Shown here in pieces: positions 1 through 9,687 of a stretch of 64,000 nucleotides of DNA. The DNA is from Aeromonas dhakensis (GTDB taxonomy: Bacteria > Pseudomonadota > Gammaproteobacteria > Enterobacterales > Aeromonadaceae): assembly GCF_000820305.1 (NCBI RefSeq), contig NZ_CDBH01000064.1, positions 248,001 to 312,000 of the forward strand, given 5' to 3'. Made by a program: the position numbers and the translations under genes. A model generated the notes under the pieces. It had not been told where the DNA came from, made no database searches, and saw only the letters and a program-made list of their open reading frames with translations. How positions within the stretch are numbered: position 1 is the first letter of the stretch; each line of letters opens with the position of its first letter.

Positions 1-1727
1 AGGTCAAGGTCAAGCTGGAGGCCGAGCAAGATGGCACGGCCACCTTGCTGTTTCGGGTGCGCGACACCGGGATCGGCATTCCGCCCGAGCAGCAGGCCAA
101 CATCTTCAATGCCTTCTCCCAGGCCGACTCCTCCACCAGCCGCCGGTTTGGCGGAACCGGACTTGGCCTGACCATCAGCCGCCGTCTGGTGAGCCTGATG
201 GGGGGCGACATCGGTGTCACCAGCGAACTGGGCAAGGGGAGCGAATTCTGGTTCCGTGTCCGGTTGGCTCAGGTAGAGCGACCTGAGGTCTTCCACGAGC
301 GCCTACAGCACGTTTCGCTGCTTATCGCCGACGACAACCAGGTGACCCGTGACACCCTGTCGATGACGGTGGGCTCCCTCGGCTGGCAGTCACGGGTGGT
401 GGAATCGGGCGAGCAGGCCTTGCACCATCTGCTGCGCCAGGGGGAGCGTTTCGACGTGATCCTGCTCGACTGGATGATGCCGGGCATGGACGGGCTCGAG
501 ACCTGCGTGGCCATTCGCCGTGCCTTCGAGCAGCAGGAGCGCTCGCCGATCATCATCATGGCGACTGCCTATTCCCAAGAAGAGTTGATGCGCCGCCCCG
601 GCTCGGAGCAGGTGGATCTGGTGCTACACAAGCCGGTCACCGGCTCCAGTCTCTACAATGCGGTGGCGCGCCTCATTCACGAGAAACGCGAACACGTGGA
701 GCCGCTGGAAAGCGGTCAGCGCCATCAGCGTCTGCCGGACGTGCACATACTGCTGGTCGATGACAGCGACATCAACCTGGAGGTGGCAACCCGCTTGCTG
801 CAGCGGGAGGGGGCCGTGGTGATCACCGCCATCGACGGGGAGCGGGCTTTGGCCTGCCTTGCCGACTCGGCGCAGCGCATCGATCTGGTGCTCATGGACG
901 TGCAGATGCCGGTGATGGATGGCTACGAGGCGACCCGTCGTCTGCGCCAGCTGCCGGGACGGGAGGATATCCCCGTGCTGGCACTCACCGCCGGGGTGTT
1001 CAAGGATCAGCGCGAGGCAGCGCTGGCCTCTGGCATGAACGACTTTATCGCCAAGCCGCTCGACGTGGAGCAGCTCATCGCAACCCTGCTGCGCTACCTG
1101 CCCGACAGTGTGGCGCCGCTCACGGTCAGCGACGCGCCGCCAGCCCAGGAGCCGGTGGCCGGCATCGACATCGATACCGGCCTGCGCAACTGGGGCGAGG
1201 CGTCGGTTTATCTCAAATACCTGCGGCGTTTTCGCGATGACTATATGACGGTCGGTACCGTGCTGCCGGGTTACATCGCCCAGCACGAGACGGACGCTGC
1301 CGCGAGCCTGACCCACAAGCTCAAGGGGGTGGCGGGCAGCCTGTCGCTCACCGATGTGGCGCGCATCAGTGCGGAATTGAACGAGGCCATCGAACAGGGG
1401 GGAGACACCAGTCAGCTCATCGCCCCCTTGCTCGAGGCGCTGGAGCGGGCGCAGCAGGCCATCGACATCTATGCCGGGCGTGAGCCAGGTGCTGTCAGCT
1501 CCCCGCTGGCGCAGGGGGAGGCGCAGGAGGTGTGCCTGCACGCCCTGCGTCAGGCCCTCATGAGCGAGGATCTGGAGCTGATCGAGCCTGCACTGGGTCA
1601 GGCCAAGAGCTACTTGCCCGCTGAGCTGGTGAGCGAGATCAGTGCGGCCCTGGAGCTGTTCGACATTCAGCTTGCCACCTGCAAGCTGGAGGATTATCTG
1701 GAGAATCGGGAGGCACCTGGATCATGA
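1..1727 (+). CDS. Hybrid sensor histidine kinase / response regulator, 3' part
   Basis: The reading frame is open from the first bases, so the N-terminal sensor and HisKA parts lie outside the window. What remains begins in the HATPase domain (G1 box DTGIGIP, G2 box GGTGLGL, about 60-180). Next come a first receiver domain (about 306-690, acceptor in LLDWMMPGMDG), a second receiver domain (about 745-1100, acceptor in LVLMDVQMP, lysine in IAKPLD) and a C-terminal HPt domain whose phospho-histidine is in HKLKG (about 1312-1326). This is a BarA/ArcB-like phosphorelay architecture. The stop overlaps the next start (ATGA at 1724-1727), so the HD-GYP regulator is probably its output partner. The input signal cannot be inferred. 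Confidence 0.9.
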   Translation, partial: VKVKLEAEQDGTATLLFRVRDTGIGIPPEQQANIFNAFSQADSSTSRRFGGTGLGLTISRRLVSLMGGDIGVTSELGKGSEFWFRVRLAQVERPEVFHERLQHVSLLIADDNQVTRDTLSMTVGSLGWQSRVVESGEQALHHLLRQGERFDVILLDWMMPGMDGLETCVAIRRAFEQQERSPIIIMATAYSQEELMRRPGSEQVDLVLHKPVTGSSLYNAVARLIHEKREHVEPLESGQRHQRLPDVHILLVDDSDINLEVATRLLQREGAVVITAIDGERALACLADSAQRIDLVLMDVQMPVMDGYEATRRLRQLPGREDIPVLALTAGVFKDQREAALASGMNDFIAKPLDVEQLIATLLRYLPDSVAPLTVSDAPPAQEPVAGIDIDTGLRNWGEASVYLKYLRRFRDDYMTVGTVLPGYIAQHETDAAASLTHKLKGVAGSLSLTDVARISAELNEAIEQGGDTSQLIAPLLEALERAQQAIDIYAGREPGAVSSPLAQGEAQEVCLHALRQALMSEDLELIEPALGQAKSYLPAELVSEISAALELFDIQLATCKLEDYLENREAPGS

Positions 1728-2725
1728 ACCGACCGCGTGTGCTGATCATCGACGACGAGCCGAGCAACCTCGGGCTGCTGCGACAAATCCTCAAGGAGGA
1801 GTACAGCCTCTTCTTCGCCAAGGGAGGAGAGGAGGGGCTGGCCGCCGTGGCGCGCCACGAGCCCGCCCTGATCCTGCTTGACGTGCGTATGCCTGACATG
1901 GATGGCTACGAGGTGTGCCGCCGGCTCAAGGCCGATCCGGCCCACGCCGGGATCCCGGTGCTGTTTATCACGGCGAGCGACAACGCAGACAGCGAGAGCC
2001 AGGGGTTCGAAGCGGGCGGGGTGGATTACATCTACAAGCCGGTCTGTCCGAGCACGGTACGCGCCCGGGTGCGCAACCACCTCTCTCTGGTGCGCCTCGA
2101 TCAACTCGAGCACAGCTACCGCACCGCCATCGTGATGCTGAGCGAAGCGGGTCACTACAACGACACCGACACCGGGGTACATATCTGGCGCATGGCCGCC
2201 TACGCCCGCGCGCTGGCCAGTGCGGCGGGCTGGAGTCCGGAGCAGTCGGAGCTGCTAGAGCTGGCGGCCCCCATGCACGACATGGGCAAGATTGGGATCC
2301 CCGATCACATCCTCAAGAAGCCCGGTCCTCTCACCGAAGAGGAGTGGGTCATCATGCGCACCCACCCGCGCATCGGCTACGAGATCTTGAGCCGCTCAGA
2401 CGCCCCCATCTTTCGGATGGCGGCGGAGATAGCCCTGCATCACCACGAGAAGTGGGATGGCTCGGGTTACCCCGCAGGGGAGACCGGCGAAGGGATCCCC
2501 GAGGCGTCGCGGATCGTGGCCATCGCCGATGTGTTTGATGCTCTGAGCGTGCGTCGCCCTTACAAGGAGCCCTGGCCGCTGGAGCAGGTGCTGGCCACGC
2601 TGCGTGACGGTGCTGGCCAGCACTTCGATCCCCGGCTGCTCGCACGTTTTCTCGAGATCATGCCGGAGATCTTGCGCCTCAAGAGCCAATGGGACACCCG
2701 CGAGGAGCGGGAGATCACCAGATAG
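1724..2725 (+). CDS. Response regulator with HD-GYP c-di-GMP phosphodiesterase domain
   Basis: The 333-residue protein has a receiver domain (residues about 5-120, phospho-acceptor D53 in LLDVRMPDMDG) followed by an HD-GYP domain. HD is at 185-186 in HDMGKIGIPD, there is an HHHEKW motif near 239-244, and GYP is at 248-250. These signature residues are intact, so hydrolysis of cyclic di-GMP is the expected activity, as in RpfG-type proteins. The start overlaps the stop of the hybrid kinase by 4 bases, which implies translational coupling and a kinase-to-c-di-GMP signalling pair. The target behaviour (motility, biofilm) is not shown by the sequence. Confidence 0.92.
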   Translation: MNRPRVLIIDDEPSNLGLLRQILKEEYSLFFAKGGEEGLAAVARHEPALILLDVRMPDMDGYEVCRRLKADPAHAGIPVLFITASDNADSESQGFEAGGVDYIYKPVCPSTVRARVRNHLSLVRLDQLEHSYRTAIVMLSEAGHYNDTDTGVHIWRMAAYARALASAAGWSPEQSELLELAAPMHDMGKIGIPDHILKKPGPLTEEEWVIMRTHPRIGYEILSRSDAPIFRMAAEIALHHHEKWDGSGYPAGETGEGIPEASRIVAIADVFDALSVRRPYKEPWPLEQVLATLRDGAGQHFDPRLLARFLEIMPEILRLKSQWDTREEREITR

Positions 2726-3359
2726 GTTGCATCAGGTAGGGATTGCTTGCCTTCTCGCGACCGAACGTCGAGCTGGGGCCGTGCCCCGGAATGAAGACGA
2801 TGTCGTCCCCCAGCGGCAGCAGGGTCTCGGTGATCGACTTGATCAGCGTCCCGTGATCCCCGCGCGGGAAGTCGGTCCGACCTATGCTGCCGGCAAAAAG
2901 CACATCGCCCACCCAGGCAAGTTGCTCGGCCTGGCTGAGCAGCACCACATGGCCCGGGGTGTGACCCGGGCAGAAGTAGACCTCCAGCTCGCACTTGCCA
3001 ACCTGCACCTTGTCACCCTGTTCGAGCCAGCTATCCGGTGTAAAGGCCGGGGTATGGGCAAAGCCGAACATCTGGCTCTGCTGGGGCAGCATGTCGAGCC
3101 AGAAGGCATCTTCCCTGTGAGGGCCTGTGATGGTGGCGCCGGTTCTGTCGCGCAGCTCGGCGGCGGCGCCCACGTGATCCAGATGACCGTGGGTCAGCAG
3201 AATGTGGGTGAGGGTTAGCCCCCGTTTGGCGATGGCGGCCAGCAGCTTGTCCGCCTCTCCGCCCGGATCGATGAGGGCGGCCTGATGGGTCTCGTCGCAC
3301 CAGATGAGGGAGCAGTTCTGGGCAAACTGGGTGACCGGGATCACCTCGAATTTCAACAT
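2715..3359 (-). CDS. ycbL: MBL-fold metallohydrolase, YcbL/glyoxalase II-like
   Basis: The 214-residue protein starts at MLKFEVIPVTQ, preceded by an AGAGGA ribosome site. A longer reading frame exists upstream but runs into the neighbouring gene. The metal-binding motif HxHxDH is present (H57, H59, D61, H62 in THGHLDHVG), with later conserved PGHTPGH and GRTDFPRGD segments. The size and motifs fit the small glyoxalase II-like family (YcbL/GloB2), which hydrolyses thioesters such as S-lactoylglutathione. The 3' end overlaps the convergent HD-GYP gene by 11 bases. The exact substrate is not determined. Confidence 0.88.
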   Translation of the reverse strand: MLKFEVIPVTQFAQNCSLIWCDETHQAALIDPGGEADKLLAAIAKRGLTLTHILLTHGHLDHVGAAAELRDRTGATITGPHREDAFWLDMLPQQSQMFGFAHTPAFTPDSWLEQGDKVQVGKCELEVYFCPGHTPGHVVLLSQAEQLAWVGDVLFAGSIGRTDFPRGDHGTLIKSITETLLPLGDDIVFIPGHGPSSTFGREKASNPYLMQPIW

Positions 3360-3384
3360 ATGGGGTCCTCTTGTACGGTGAAGA

Positions 3385-4485
3385 TCAGGCACGCTGCTGG
3401 GCAAAGAAGTCGAGGCAGGCCTGCTTGTCACCCTGGAAGATGACGCGCTCGCGCTTGTTGCCAAGCTGGTAGAGATACATGGGGTCGTAGTAGCGGGTCA
3501 GCAGCAGGGTGATCCAGGCCAGGTGCAGTTCGGTGTGGCCACTGCGACCTTGCTCTTCGAGAGCCACTTGCATCAACTGATCCAGCTCGCGATGGGCCTG
3601 ATCGCCGAGCCGGCGCTTGAGTCTGGCCAGGGCATCGGTGAGGTAGGCGGCAAACAGCGGCCAGCCCTCTTCGGCGTCGAAACGCTCCTCATAACGCAGC
3701 CAGAGATCGTGTACATAGTCCTGGCGGATCTGCTCGGCGCGCTCCTCTTGCGGCACCTCGACCACCACCAGCGGGGCCTGGCTCATGGTGTCAAACAGCG
3801 AATTGGGCAGGCAGCAGCGGCCGATGAGGCGGCTTTCGTCTTCCACCACGAAACGCTGCTCCCCCTGCTGCCTACGTTTGAGCAGCTCGATGGCCATGTT
3901 GTTTTCAAAGTTGATGTTGCTGGGCTGGCCGCCGGGCAGCTGGCCAAAGGACGACCCCCTGTGGTGGGCGTGCCCCTCCAGATCCAGCGCCTGGGCCACC
4001 TTGGCCAGCATGTGGGTCTTGCCGGAGCCGGTCATGCCCGTCAGCACGCTCCAGTGGCACTCGGCTGCCGCCCCGTCGAGCGTGTCGATGAGGAAGCGAC
4101 GCAGATCCTTGTAGCCACCGGCCACCCGCGGGCGGGTGACTCCCGCCTCATGCAGCCACTGCTGTACCGTTTGCGAGCGCAGACCGCCGCGAAAGCAGTA
4201 GAGCACGGCATCCGGCTTCCGGCGCAGCTGGGCCAGCCAGCCCTCGAGGCGTTCGGCCCGCACCGCGCCACCGACCAGTTGATGACCCAGCGCGATGGCG
4301 GCCGCCTGACCCTGCTGCTTGAAGCAGGTACCGACCTGGGCCCTCTCATCATCCGTCATCAATGGCAGATTGGTCGAGCAGGGGAAGGCCCCCTCCTTGA
4401 ACTCGATGGGGGCGCGCAGGTCGATGAGCGGAACGTCATCCAGAAAAATTCGGGCGTAATCCGTGGCCAGTGGCAGTGCACTCAT
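3385..4485 (-). CDS. mnmH: tRNA 2-selenouridine synthase (SelU/MnmH)
   Basis: The 366-residue protein has an N-terminal rhodanese domain with the catalytic cysteine C97 in YCFRGGLRS and a P-loop GMTGSGKT at 150-157. Both are diagnostic of YbbB/SelU, which replaces sulfur by selenium in the wobble uridine of some tRNAs (via a geranylated intermediate). It uses selenophosphate, the product of SelD. The start overlaps the stop of the upstream selD by 4 bases (4482-4485), so the two form a selD-mnmH operon. Length equals that of the E. coli enzyme. Confidence 0.95.
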   Translation of the reverse strand: MSALPLATDYARIFLDDVPLIDLRAPIEFKEGAFPCSTNLPLMTDDERAQVGTCFKQQGQAAAIALGHQLVGGAVRAERLEGWLAQLRRKPDAVLYCFRGGLRSQTVQQWLHEAGVTRPRVAGGYKDLRRFLIDTLDGAAAECHWSVLTGMTGSGKTHMLAKVAQALDLEGHAHHRGSSFGQLPGGQPSNINFENNMAIELLKRRQQGEQRFVVEDESRLIGRCCLPNSLFDTMSQAPLVVVEVPQEERAEQIRQDYVHDLWLRYEERFDAEEGWPLFAAYLTDALARLKRRLGDQAHRELDQLMQVALEEQGRSGHTELHLAWITLLLTRYYDPMYLYQLGNKRERVIFQGDKQACLDFFAQQRA

Positions 4486-5519
4486 TGGACAACCTCGATG
4501 AACTGGTTGCCGGTTTGGGCCTGCAGCTGGCCGATGGGGGAGAGGGTCAGCCCTGCCTGTGCGGCAATGGCGAGGAGCTCGGCTTCGCTTTCTTTACCGA
4601 CGGCTACCAGCAGGCCGCCGCTGGTCTGCGGATCGCACAGGATGTTGCGGGTGCGATCGTCCATGGCGTCCAGCTTGGCGCCATAGGAGTCAAAATTGCG
4701 CAGGGTACCGCCCGGTACGCAGCCCTCGCTCAGGTAGTAATCCACCTCGTCCAGCAGTGGCAGCGCCTTGAAGTCCAGGCGGGCACTGACGCCGGAGCCT
4801 TCGCACATCTCCAGCAGATGGCCAGCCAGACCAAAGCCGGTCACGTCGGTCATGGCGTGCACGCCGGGCAGTTCGGCAAAGCGCTGGCCGATCTTGTTGA
4901 GGGTGCACATGGCGTTGGGGGCCAGCTGCTCGTGCTCGGGCTTGAGCTTGCCCTTTTTCTGGGCGGTGGTGAGGATGCCGATGCCAAGCGGTTTGGTCAG
5001 ATAGAGGGTGTCACCCACCTTGGCAGTGTCGTTCTGCTTGATGGCGTTGAGCGGCACGATGCCTGTCACCGCGAGGCCGAATATGGGCTCGGGGGCATCG
5101 ATGCTGTGGCCGCCGGCCAGAGAAATACCCGCTTCGTGGCATACCTGACGGCCGCCGTCGATCACCTGCTGGGCCACTTCGGCCGGCAGGGTGTTGATGG
5201 GCCAGCCGAGGATGGCGATGGCGACGATGGGTTTGCCGCCCATGGCGTAGATGTCGCTGATGGCGTTGGTGGCGGCGATGCGGCCGAAGGTGAAGGGATC
5301 ATCGACGATGGGCATGAAGAAGTCGGTGGTGGAGACAATGCCCTGACCGTTGCCGATATCGACCACGGCCGCGTCATCCTTGCTGCTGTTGCCGACCACC
5401 AGGGTCGGGTCGTCAAAGCCGGGGATCTGGCTCTTGAGAATGGTGTCGAGCACCTTGGGAGAGATTTTGCAGCCGCAGCCAGCGCCGTGGCTGTATTGGG
5501 TCAGACGAATGGAAGACAT
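4482..5519 (-). CDS. selD: Selenide, water dikinase (SelD)
   Basis: The 345-residue enzyme makes selenophosphate from selenide and ATP. The chosen start gives [18 protein letters not shown] and is preceded by AAGGGGAAAGT. Active residues C15 and K18 (equivalent to E. coli C17 and K20) are present. The first position is an ordinary cysteine codon, not the UGA/Sec found in some SelD proteins. A Gly-rich ATP-binding region and GPLNxx-like stretches of the AIRS fold follow. It is coupled to mnmH, suggesting tRNA selenation as at least one use here. No selA or selB is in this window. Confidence 0.95.
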   Translation of the reverse strand: MSSIRLTQYSHGAGCGCKISPKVLDTILKSQIPGFDDPTLVVGNSSKDDAAVVDIGNGQGIVSTTDFFMPIVDDPFTFGRIAATNAISDIYAMGGKPIVAIAILGWPINTLPAEVAQQVIDGGRQVCHEAGISLAGGHSIDAPEPIFGLAVTGIVPLNAIKQNDTAKVGDTLYLTKPLGIGILTTAQKKGKLKPEHEQLAPNAMCTLNKIGQRFAELPGVHAMTDVTGFGLAGHLLEMCEGSGVSARLDFKALPLLDEVDYYLSEGCVPGGTLRNFDSYGAKLDAMDDRTRNILCDPQTSGGLLVAVGKESEAELLAIAAQAGLTLSPIGQLQAQTGNQFIEVVQ

Positions 5520-5529
5520 ACTTTCCCCT

Positions 5530-5565
5530 TGTGTGTGCAAACGTGCGTGTACAAATGTGTACAAA
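5530..5565 (-). repeat. Three near-tandem TTTGTACACA-like repeats in the selD leader
   Basis: Read on the selD strand, the leader contains TTTGTACACA, then TTTGTACACG, then (after CACG) TTTGCACACA, just upstream of the ribosome site. The copies differ at one or two positions. The inner TGTACA is self-complementary. Such spacing could be an operator, but no regulator is identified. Confidence 0.5.
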
Positions 5566-5578
5566 CAAAATAAGTGCA

Positions 5579-5596
5579 GCGGCTCTGCGGAGCCGC
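5579..5596. repeat. Perfect 7-bp hairpin upstream of selD
   Basis: GCGGCTC and GAGCCGC are exact reverse complements separated by the tetraloop TGCG. There is no T-tract on either strand, so it is not a typical intrinsic terminator. It may be a leader structure or a protein site. Confidence 0.45.
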
Positions 5597-5820
5597 CAAA
5601 TATGCGCATGCGCGCGAAACTTGGGTGGCCCAGGCTGGCTGTGAGCGCAGCGATGCAAGGCTTGCCGTGCAGGACAGCCTGGCAGGACGGGGGAGGAGGG
5701 GCGACATCGCGCCGGCGCAGCCCCGCCAAGGGCCACAGGACGGGTCATTATGCCACAAATGGCCGCTCCGGTTCGAACTGGAATTCACACAAAGCGCAGG
5801 GAATTAGCGGGTTTAGAGAA

Positions 5821-5898
5821 GGGGAGCCGCCCTTGCCATGATGCTGGCAAGGCTCTCCCCAAGGTAGCCCCGAAGGCAAGCCATGCTGCCATCGGGGC
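5821..5898. repeat. Two adjacent long hairpins 3' of the acyltransferase gene
   Basis: The first (5821-5860) starts GGGGAG and ends CTCCCC, with a second stem CTTGCCA/TGGCAAG inside. The second (5867-5898) pairs GCCCCGA with TCGGGGC and GGCA with TGCC around the loop AGCCATGC. They lie downstream of the minus-strand acyltransferase. Neither has a T-tract, so they may protect the mRNA 3' end or form a REP/BIME-like pair rather than a classical terminator. Confidence 0.45.
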
Positions 5899-5915
5899 CA
5901 TCTTTGGTGGGGGAT

Positions 5916-7100
5916 TTAGCCGGCTTGCTCCATCACCGGCTGGCGAGTCTTGCCGAGCCGGCGCAGGCGCCGTTGCAGCGGCCGCTCCAGCAGGGTGTAG
6001 CTCAGCGCCGAGAGACCGATCAGCACCGCCAGCATCAACAGGGTAGCCAGCACCCCCAGCAAGGGGTTGGTCTGGGCATACCACCACACAGTGAGCCCCG
6101 GCGCCAGATAGTGGATGAGCTCGCAGCCGGTGAGCAGTACCAGGGCGTGCAGCAGGTAGATGGAGTAGGAGAGATCCCCCAGCCAGTTGGTGAAGCGGTT
6201 ATCCAGGAGGCGCAGCAGCGGGCTCTGGCGATCGCCCTGGCAGGCGGCAATCCAGATCAGCAACACGTAGGCGCTGATCAGCAGCAGGGTCAGCTGCGGC
6301 GTCATGGTGAACTGCATCAGCGCGAAGGGGAGCAGAAAGGCGAGCAGCAGCGGCAGATCCCGCTGCATCATGGGCCACTGGCGGGCAGCCTTGATCTTCG
6401 GCAGCAGCCAGAGGCCGAGCACGAATTCACTCACCCCGCGCCCGATGGCCAGCGCCCCGCTGGTGACATCCAGGGTGCCCCGGCTGTGCACGATAAAGGC
6501 CAGCACCGTCAGGGCCAGCAGAGGGGCGAGGTTGCTCCAGCGGCTGCGGGTGACGGCGAGGGGAATGAGCAGCGGAAACAGTAGATAGCTAATCCACTCC
6601 ACGCTCAGCGACCAGGCTGCGAAGTTCCAGGTCAATCCGTGATCGGTCACCACCTGCAGCAGCAACAGGCTGCTTGGCAACGCCTCGGCCGGGGTAAAGG
6701 GCGAGCCAAAAGGAGGCATTCCCTCCCACTCCCACATCTTGAACAGGGGGCCGGCGAAGAACCCAATCCCATGGTGGGCCTTGTAGAGCTCCCACCCCAC
6801 CAGCAGCAGCAGGGTCACCAGGTAGAGGGGATAAACCCGGGTCAGCCGCAGCCAGAGGAAGCGGCCATAGCCGATGGTGCGGGGCGTGCGGGTGAAGGCC
6901 TCCCCGTAGACGTGGGCCAGCACCAGTCCGCTCAAAATAAAGAAGAGATCGACCCAGAGGTAGCCGTTCTCGATGAGTTGGGTGTGGCCGGCGATCGACT
7001 CCATCCACTGAGGAAAGAGCAGCAAGCGGGCGTGGAACAGCACCACCATCAGGGCAGCGATGCCCCGCAGCGGCGTCAACAGCGGCAATGATTGATTCAT
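5916..7100 (-). CDS. Acyltransferase 3 family membrane protein (OafA/YrhL type)
   Basis: The 394-residue protein is strongly hydrophobic, with roughly ten membrane segments, and begins with the family signature RGIAALMVVLFHA containing the conserved histidine of the first membrane helix. Proteins of this family transfer acetyl or other acyl groups from the cytoplasm onto cell-surface sugars such as O-antigen. The start ATG is preceded by a GGATCC-region spacer with only a weak ribosome site. No surface polysaccharide genes surround it, so its acceptor is unknown. Confidence 0.85.
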   Translation of the reverse strand: MNQSLPLLTPLRGIAALMVVLFHARLLLFPQWMESIAGHTQLIENGYLWVDLFFILSGLVLAHVYGEAFTRTPRTIGYGRFLWLRLTRVYPLYLVTLLLLVGWELYKAHHGIGFFAGPLFKMWEWEGMPPFGSPFTPAEALPSSLLLLQVVTDHGLTWNFAAWSLSVEWISYLLFPLLIPLAVTRSRWSNLAPLLALTVLAFIVHSRGTLDVTSGALAIGRGVSEFVLGLWLLPKIKAARQWPMMQRDLPLLLAFLLPFALMQFTMTPQLTLLLISAYVLLIWIAACQGDRQSPLLRLLDNRFTNWLGDLSYSIYLLHALVLLTGCELIHYLAPGLTVWWYAQTNPLLGVLATLLMLAVLIGLSALSYTLLERPLQRRLRRLGKTRQPVMEQAG

Positions 7101-7360
7101 GACGGGATCCTTGATGATGTTCAGCTTGGCCTGACATCGATTTTTGTTGTGGTGCCGCTCATCACCCCTGATGAGTCGGCTGCCCTGGCTTGACGGCTAC
7201 AGGCGGGATCACCCTACCTAAAAGAGAGCCATACGGGTGTGATTGTCGTCATGAATGCGCATTTATCATCCAAAAACCAGCAAGGGATCAGCGCTGCAGC
7301 GAAGGTGAAGAGGGGATCTAGACTAGGGAAGTCATCCATCAGCGTGCAAGGATTGTCCAG

Positions 7361-8005
7361 ATGAAACTCTATGCCCATCCTTTCTCATCCTACAGCCAGA
7401 AGGTGCTGATCGCCCTCTACGAGAATGCCACCCCGTTCGAGTACCGGAATCTCGAAGAGCCGGCGGCCAACGCCGAACTTGCCGCCCTCTGGCCGCTCAA
7501 GCGCTTCCCGGTGCTGCTGGATGACGGTCGTTGCATTCTCGAGAGCAGCACCATAGTCGCCCATCTGCAGGCGCACCACCCAGGCCCCATCTGCCTGATC
7601 CCGCCTGGTGATGCGGGCCTAGAAGTGCATATGCTGGATCGCGTCTTCGACAACTATGTGATGACGCCGATGCAAAAAGTGGTGCTGGATATGCTGCGCC
7701 CGGCCGCTGAGCGTGACCGCTATGGCGTAGTGGAGGCCCGCGAGCTGCTCGATCAGATCTACCCCTGGCTCGATCAGCGGCTGGAAGGGCGCCACTGGAT
7801 TGCCGGCGCAGACTTCACGCTGGCCGATTGCGCCGCCGCGCCCTCGCTCTTCTACGCCGACTGGGCCCACGAGATCCCCGCTAGCCATGGCTGCCTGCGT
7901 GCCTATCGCGCCCGTCTACTCAGCTATCCCTCCATCGTGCGGGTGGTGGAGGAGGCCAGACCATTTCGGAACTACTTCCCGTTGGGGGCGCCAGCGCGTG
8001 ACTGA
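7361..8005 (+). CDS. Glutathione S-transferase family protein
   Basis: The 214-residue protein opens with a thioredoxin-like GST N-terminal domain (MKLYAHPFSSYSQKV, then the cis-proline region RFPVLLDDG and ILESSTIVAHL, which binds the glutathione gamma-glutamyl group). It continues with an all-helical C-terminal domain bearing DFTLADCAAAPSLFYADW. The fold assignment is firm, while substrate is not predictable. It stands alone, with the divergent acyltransferase upstream and a non-coding gap downstream. Confidence 0.85.
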   Translation: MKLYAHPFSSYSQKVLIALYENATPFEYRNLEEPAANAELAALWPLKRFPVLLDDGRCILESSTIVAHLQAHHPGPICLIPPGDAGLEVHMLDRVFDNYVMTPMQKVVLDMLRPAAERDRYGVVEARELLDQIYPWLDQRLEGRHWIAGADFTLADCAAAPSLFYADWAHEIPASHGCLRAYRARLLSYPSIVRVVEEARPFRNYFPLGAPARD

Positions 8006-8373
8006 ATGGAATGATGCATTCCTGCCGACCTGGTGCTTTGACGAGCCGGGAGAGGCAGGGTGTGACCAACCACAGGGGAAAACAACAATATTCACTCAGG
8101 TGAGTGAGTATGCGTTTATGGCCGATATTTTCCCGAGTAATTTTTAATGTTGGTGCGTAACATTTCATGTTTTTGCATAAAAAAAATGCCGGGCAGTCCC
8201 TGCTGGTGGGCTGTGTATGCCATGCCAAGGGTGAAAGAGGCATGAGAAGCGGGCTAACGATGGGGCAATTCCAGATTGAGGATGGCTGTAGTCAGTTGAA
8301 GAGGAGAGACAGGGGCACCCATCGCTGCTGGTGGCAACGTCGGGGGGAGGTTATCTCTTTGGCGGCCGCATAT
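8006..8373. other. Intergenic region with no recognised gene
   Basis: This stretch between the GST gene and the terminator of rlmI has no frame that resembles a protein. A 97-codon frame starting at 8167 runs straight through the terminator hairpin and has no family resemblance. A run of eight A residues near 8181-8188 and a locally A+T-rich patch (8090-8190) are the only compositional features. Confidence 0.5.
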
Positions 8374-8402
8374 AAAAAGCCCGCTACAATAGCGGGCTTT
8401 TT
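8374..8402 (-). terminator. Bidirectional intrinsic terminator 3' of rlmI
   Basis: GCCCGCT (8379-8385) pairs with AGCGGGC (8391-8397) around ACAAT. Five A residues precede and five T residues follow, so it can work on both strands. It lies about 75 bases past the rlmI stop. Confidence 0.85.
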
Positions 8403-8476
8403 GATGACTTGCCGCACCCTGCCTTGGCCCGGATCTGGAGCCGGGGACAAGGGGGGGTAACTAGGGTCTGTGCGGC

Positions 8477-9670
8477 TTAGCGAGCGCGAACCACCAGTCC
8501 CTTGAGGTAGAAGCCTTCCGGATAGGCGGTACCGATGGGGTGATCGGATGCCTGGGACAAAAGCTCCAGGATCTGGGCGTCGCGGCCGGCATCGAGCGCT
8601 GCATCGGCGACGATCTTCTGGAACAGGCTCTGTTCCATCAGGCCGGAGCAGGAGTAGGTCAGCAGCACGCCACCCGGCGCCAACAGCTGGAACGCCAGCA
8701 TGTTGATGTCCTTGTAGCCGCGGCAGGCGCCCAGCAGCTGGGCCTTGCTCTCGGCAAACTTGGGCGGATCCAGCACGATGACGTCAAACTTCTCGCCCTT
8801 CTCGCGGTATTCGCGCAGCAGCTTGAACACGTCGTGACGGACGAACTGGGTGTTGCTGGTATCGAGACCGTTCAGCTCGGCGTTCTGGCGGGCGATGTCC
8901 AGCGCATTCTGGGAGAGATCGACGTTGACCACCTCTTTGGCACCGCCCTTGAGGGCATAAACGCCAAAACCACCGGTGTAGCAGAAGCAGTTGAGCACCC
9001 GCTTGCCTTCGGTGTACTTGGCGGCGGCCTGACGGTTGTCACGCTGATCCAGATAGAAGCCGGTCTTGTGGCCGTTGCGGATGTCCACCAGGATCTTGAC
9101 GCCACCGTTTTCCTCGATCACCACCGGCTCGTTCGGAGTCTCACCATAGATGACGCCAGTGCGCTCTTTCAGCCCTTCCTTCTTGCGCACCGCCACGTCG
9201 GAGCGCTCATAGATGCTGCACTCGGGGTAGAGAGTGCGCAGTGCTTGGGTGATCAGATCGCGCTGGAACTCGGCACCGGCAGAGAGAATTTGGCACACCA
9301 GAAAATCGGCGTAGCGGTCGATGGTCAAGCCAGGCAGGCCGTCGGACTCGGCAGCGCACAGGCGATATCCGGTGAGGCCCTGACGCTTGATGAGTCCATC
9401 ACGGGACTCCTGGGCGTATTTGAGGCGGCGGATGAAGAAGTCGAGATCGACGGTCTCATCCTTGTCGAAGGTCCAGACCCGGGCGCGGATCTGGGAGCTG
9501 CCGGACCAGGCGCCACGGGCGAGCCACTTGCCGTCATGGGTGAGGATCTCGACGGTATCGCCGTCAATGGGGTTGCCCTGAACCCGCTCGATCCCCTTGG
9601 AGAAGATCCAGGGGTGGCGACGCAGCAGGGATTTTTCGCGGCCTTTGACGAGATAGATGGAAGCGCTCAT
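8477..9670 (-). CDS. rlmI: 23S rRNA m5C1962 methyltransferase RlmI
   Basis: The 397-residue protein starts [20 protein letters not shown], which matches the normal length of RlmI (YccW). An in-frame upstream ATG would add 19 unconserved residues. An N-terminal PUA-like region (about 2-75) precedes a Rossmann methyltransferase domain with the SAM-binding [14 protein letters not shown] segment, the LDPPKF motif and the catalytic cysteine in TYSCSG. It methylates C1962 of 23S rRNA. As in E. coli, the acylphosphatase gene is nearby, here separated by a chemoreceptor. Confidence 0.95.
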   Translation of the reverse strand: MSASIYLVKGREKSLLRRHPWIFSKGIERVQGNPIDGDTVEILTHDGKWLARGAWSGSSQIRARVWTFDKDETVDLDFFIRRLKYAQESRDGLIKRQGLTGYRLCAAESDGLPGLTIDRYADFLVCQILSAGAEFQRDLITQALRTLYPECSIYERSDVAVRKKEGLKERTGVIYGETPNEPVVIEENGGVKILVDIRNGHKTGFYLDQRDNRQAAAKYTEGKRVLNCFCYTGGFGVYALKGGAKEVVNVDLSQNALDIARQNAELNGLDTSNTQFVRHDVFKLLREYREKGEKFDVIVLDPPKFAESKAQLLGACRGYKDINMLAFQLLAPGGVLLTYSCSGLMEQSLFQKIVADAALDAGRDAQILELLSQASDHPIGTAYPEGFYLKGLVVRAR

Positions 9671-9687
9671 GGGAGTTGCCAGATGGT

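Larger units (their letters stand above)
5520..5915. other. Intergenic region between selD and an acyltransferase gene
   Basis: There is no credible gene in this 396-base stretch; short frames on both strands have no family resemblance and no ribosome site. It holds three structured elements: a tandem 10-base repeat in the selD leader, a G+C-rich hairpin at 5579-5596, and two adjacent hairpins at 5821-5860 and 5867-5898. These are listed separately. Confidence 0.6.

Noticed and set aside
8167-8460. 97-codon plus-strand frame downstream of the GST gene
   Set aside because: It reads through a strong terminator hairpin and has no ribosome site or recognisable sequence.
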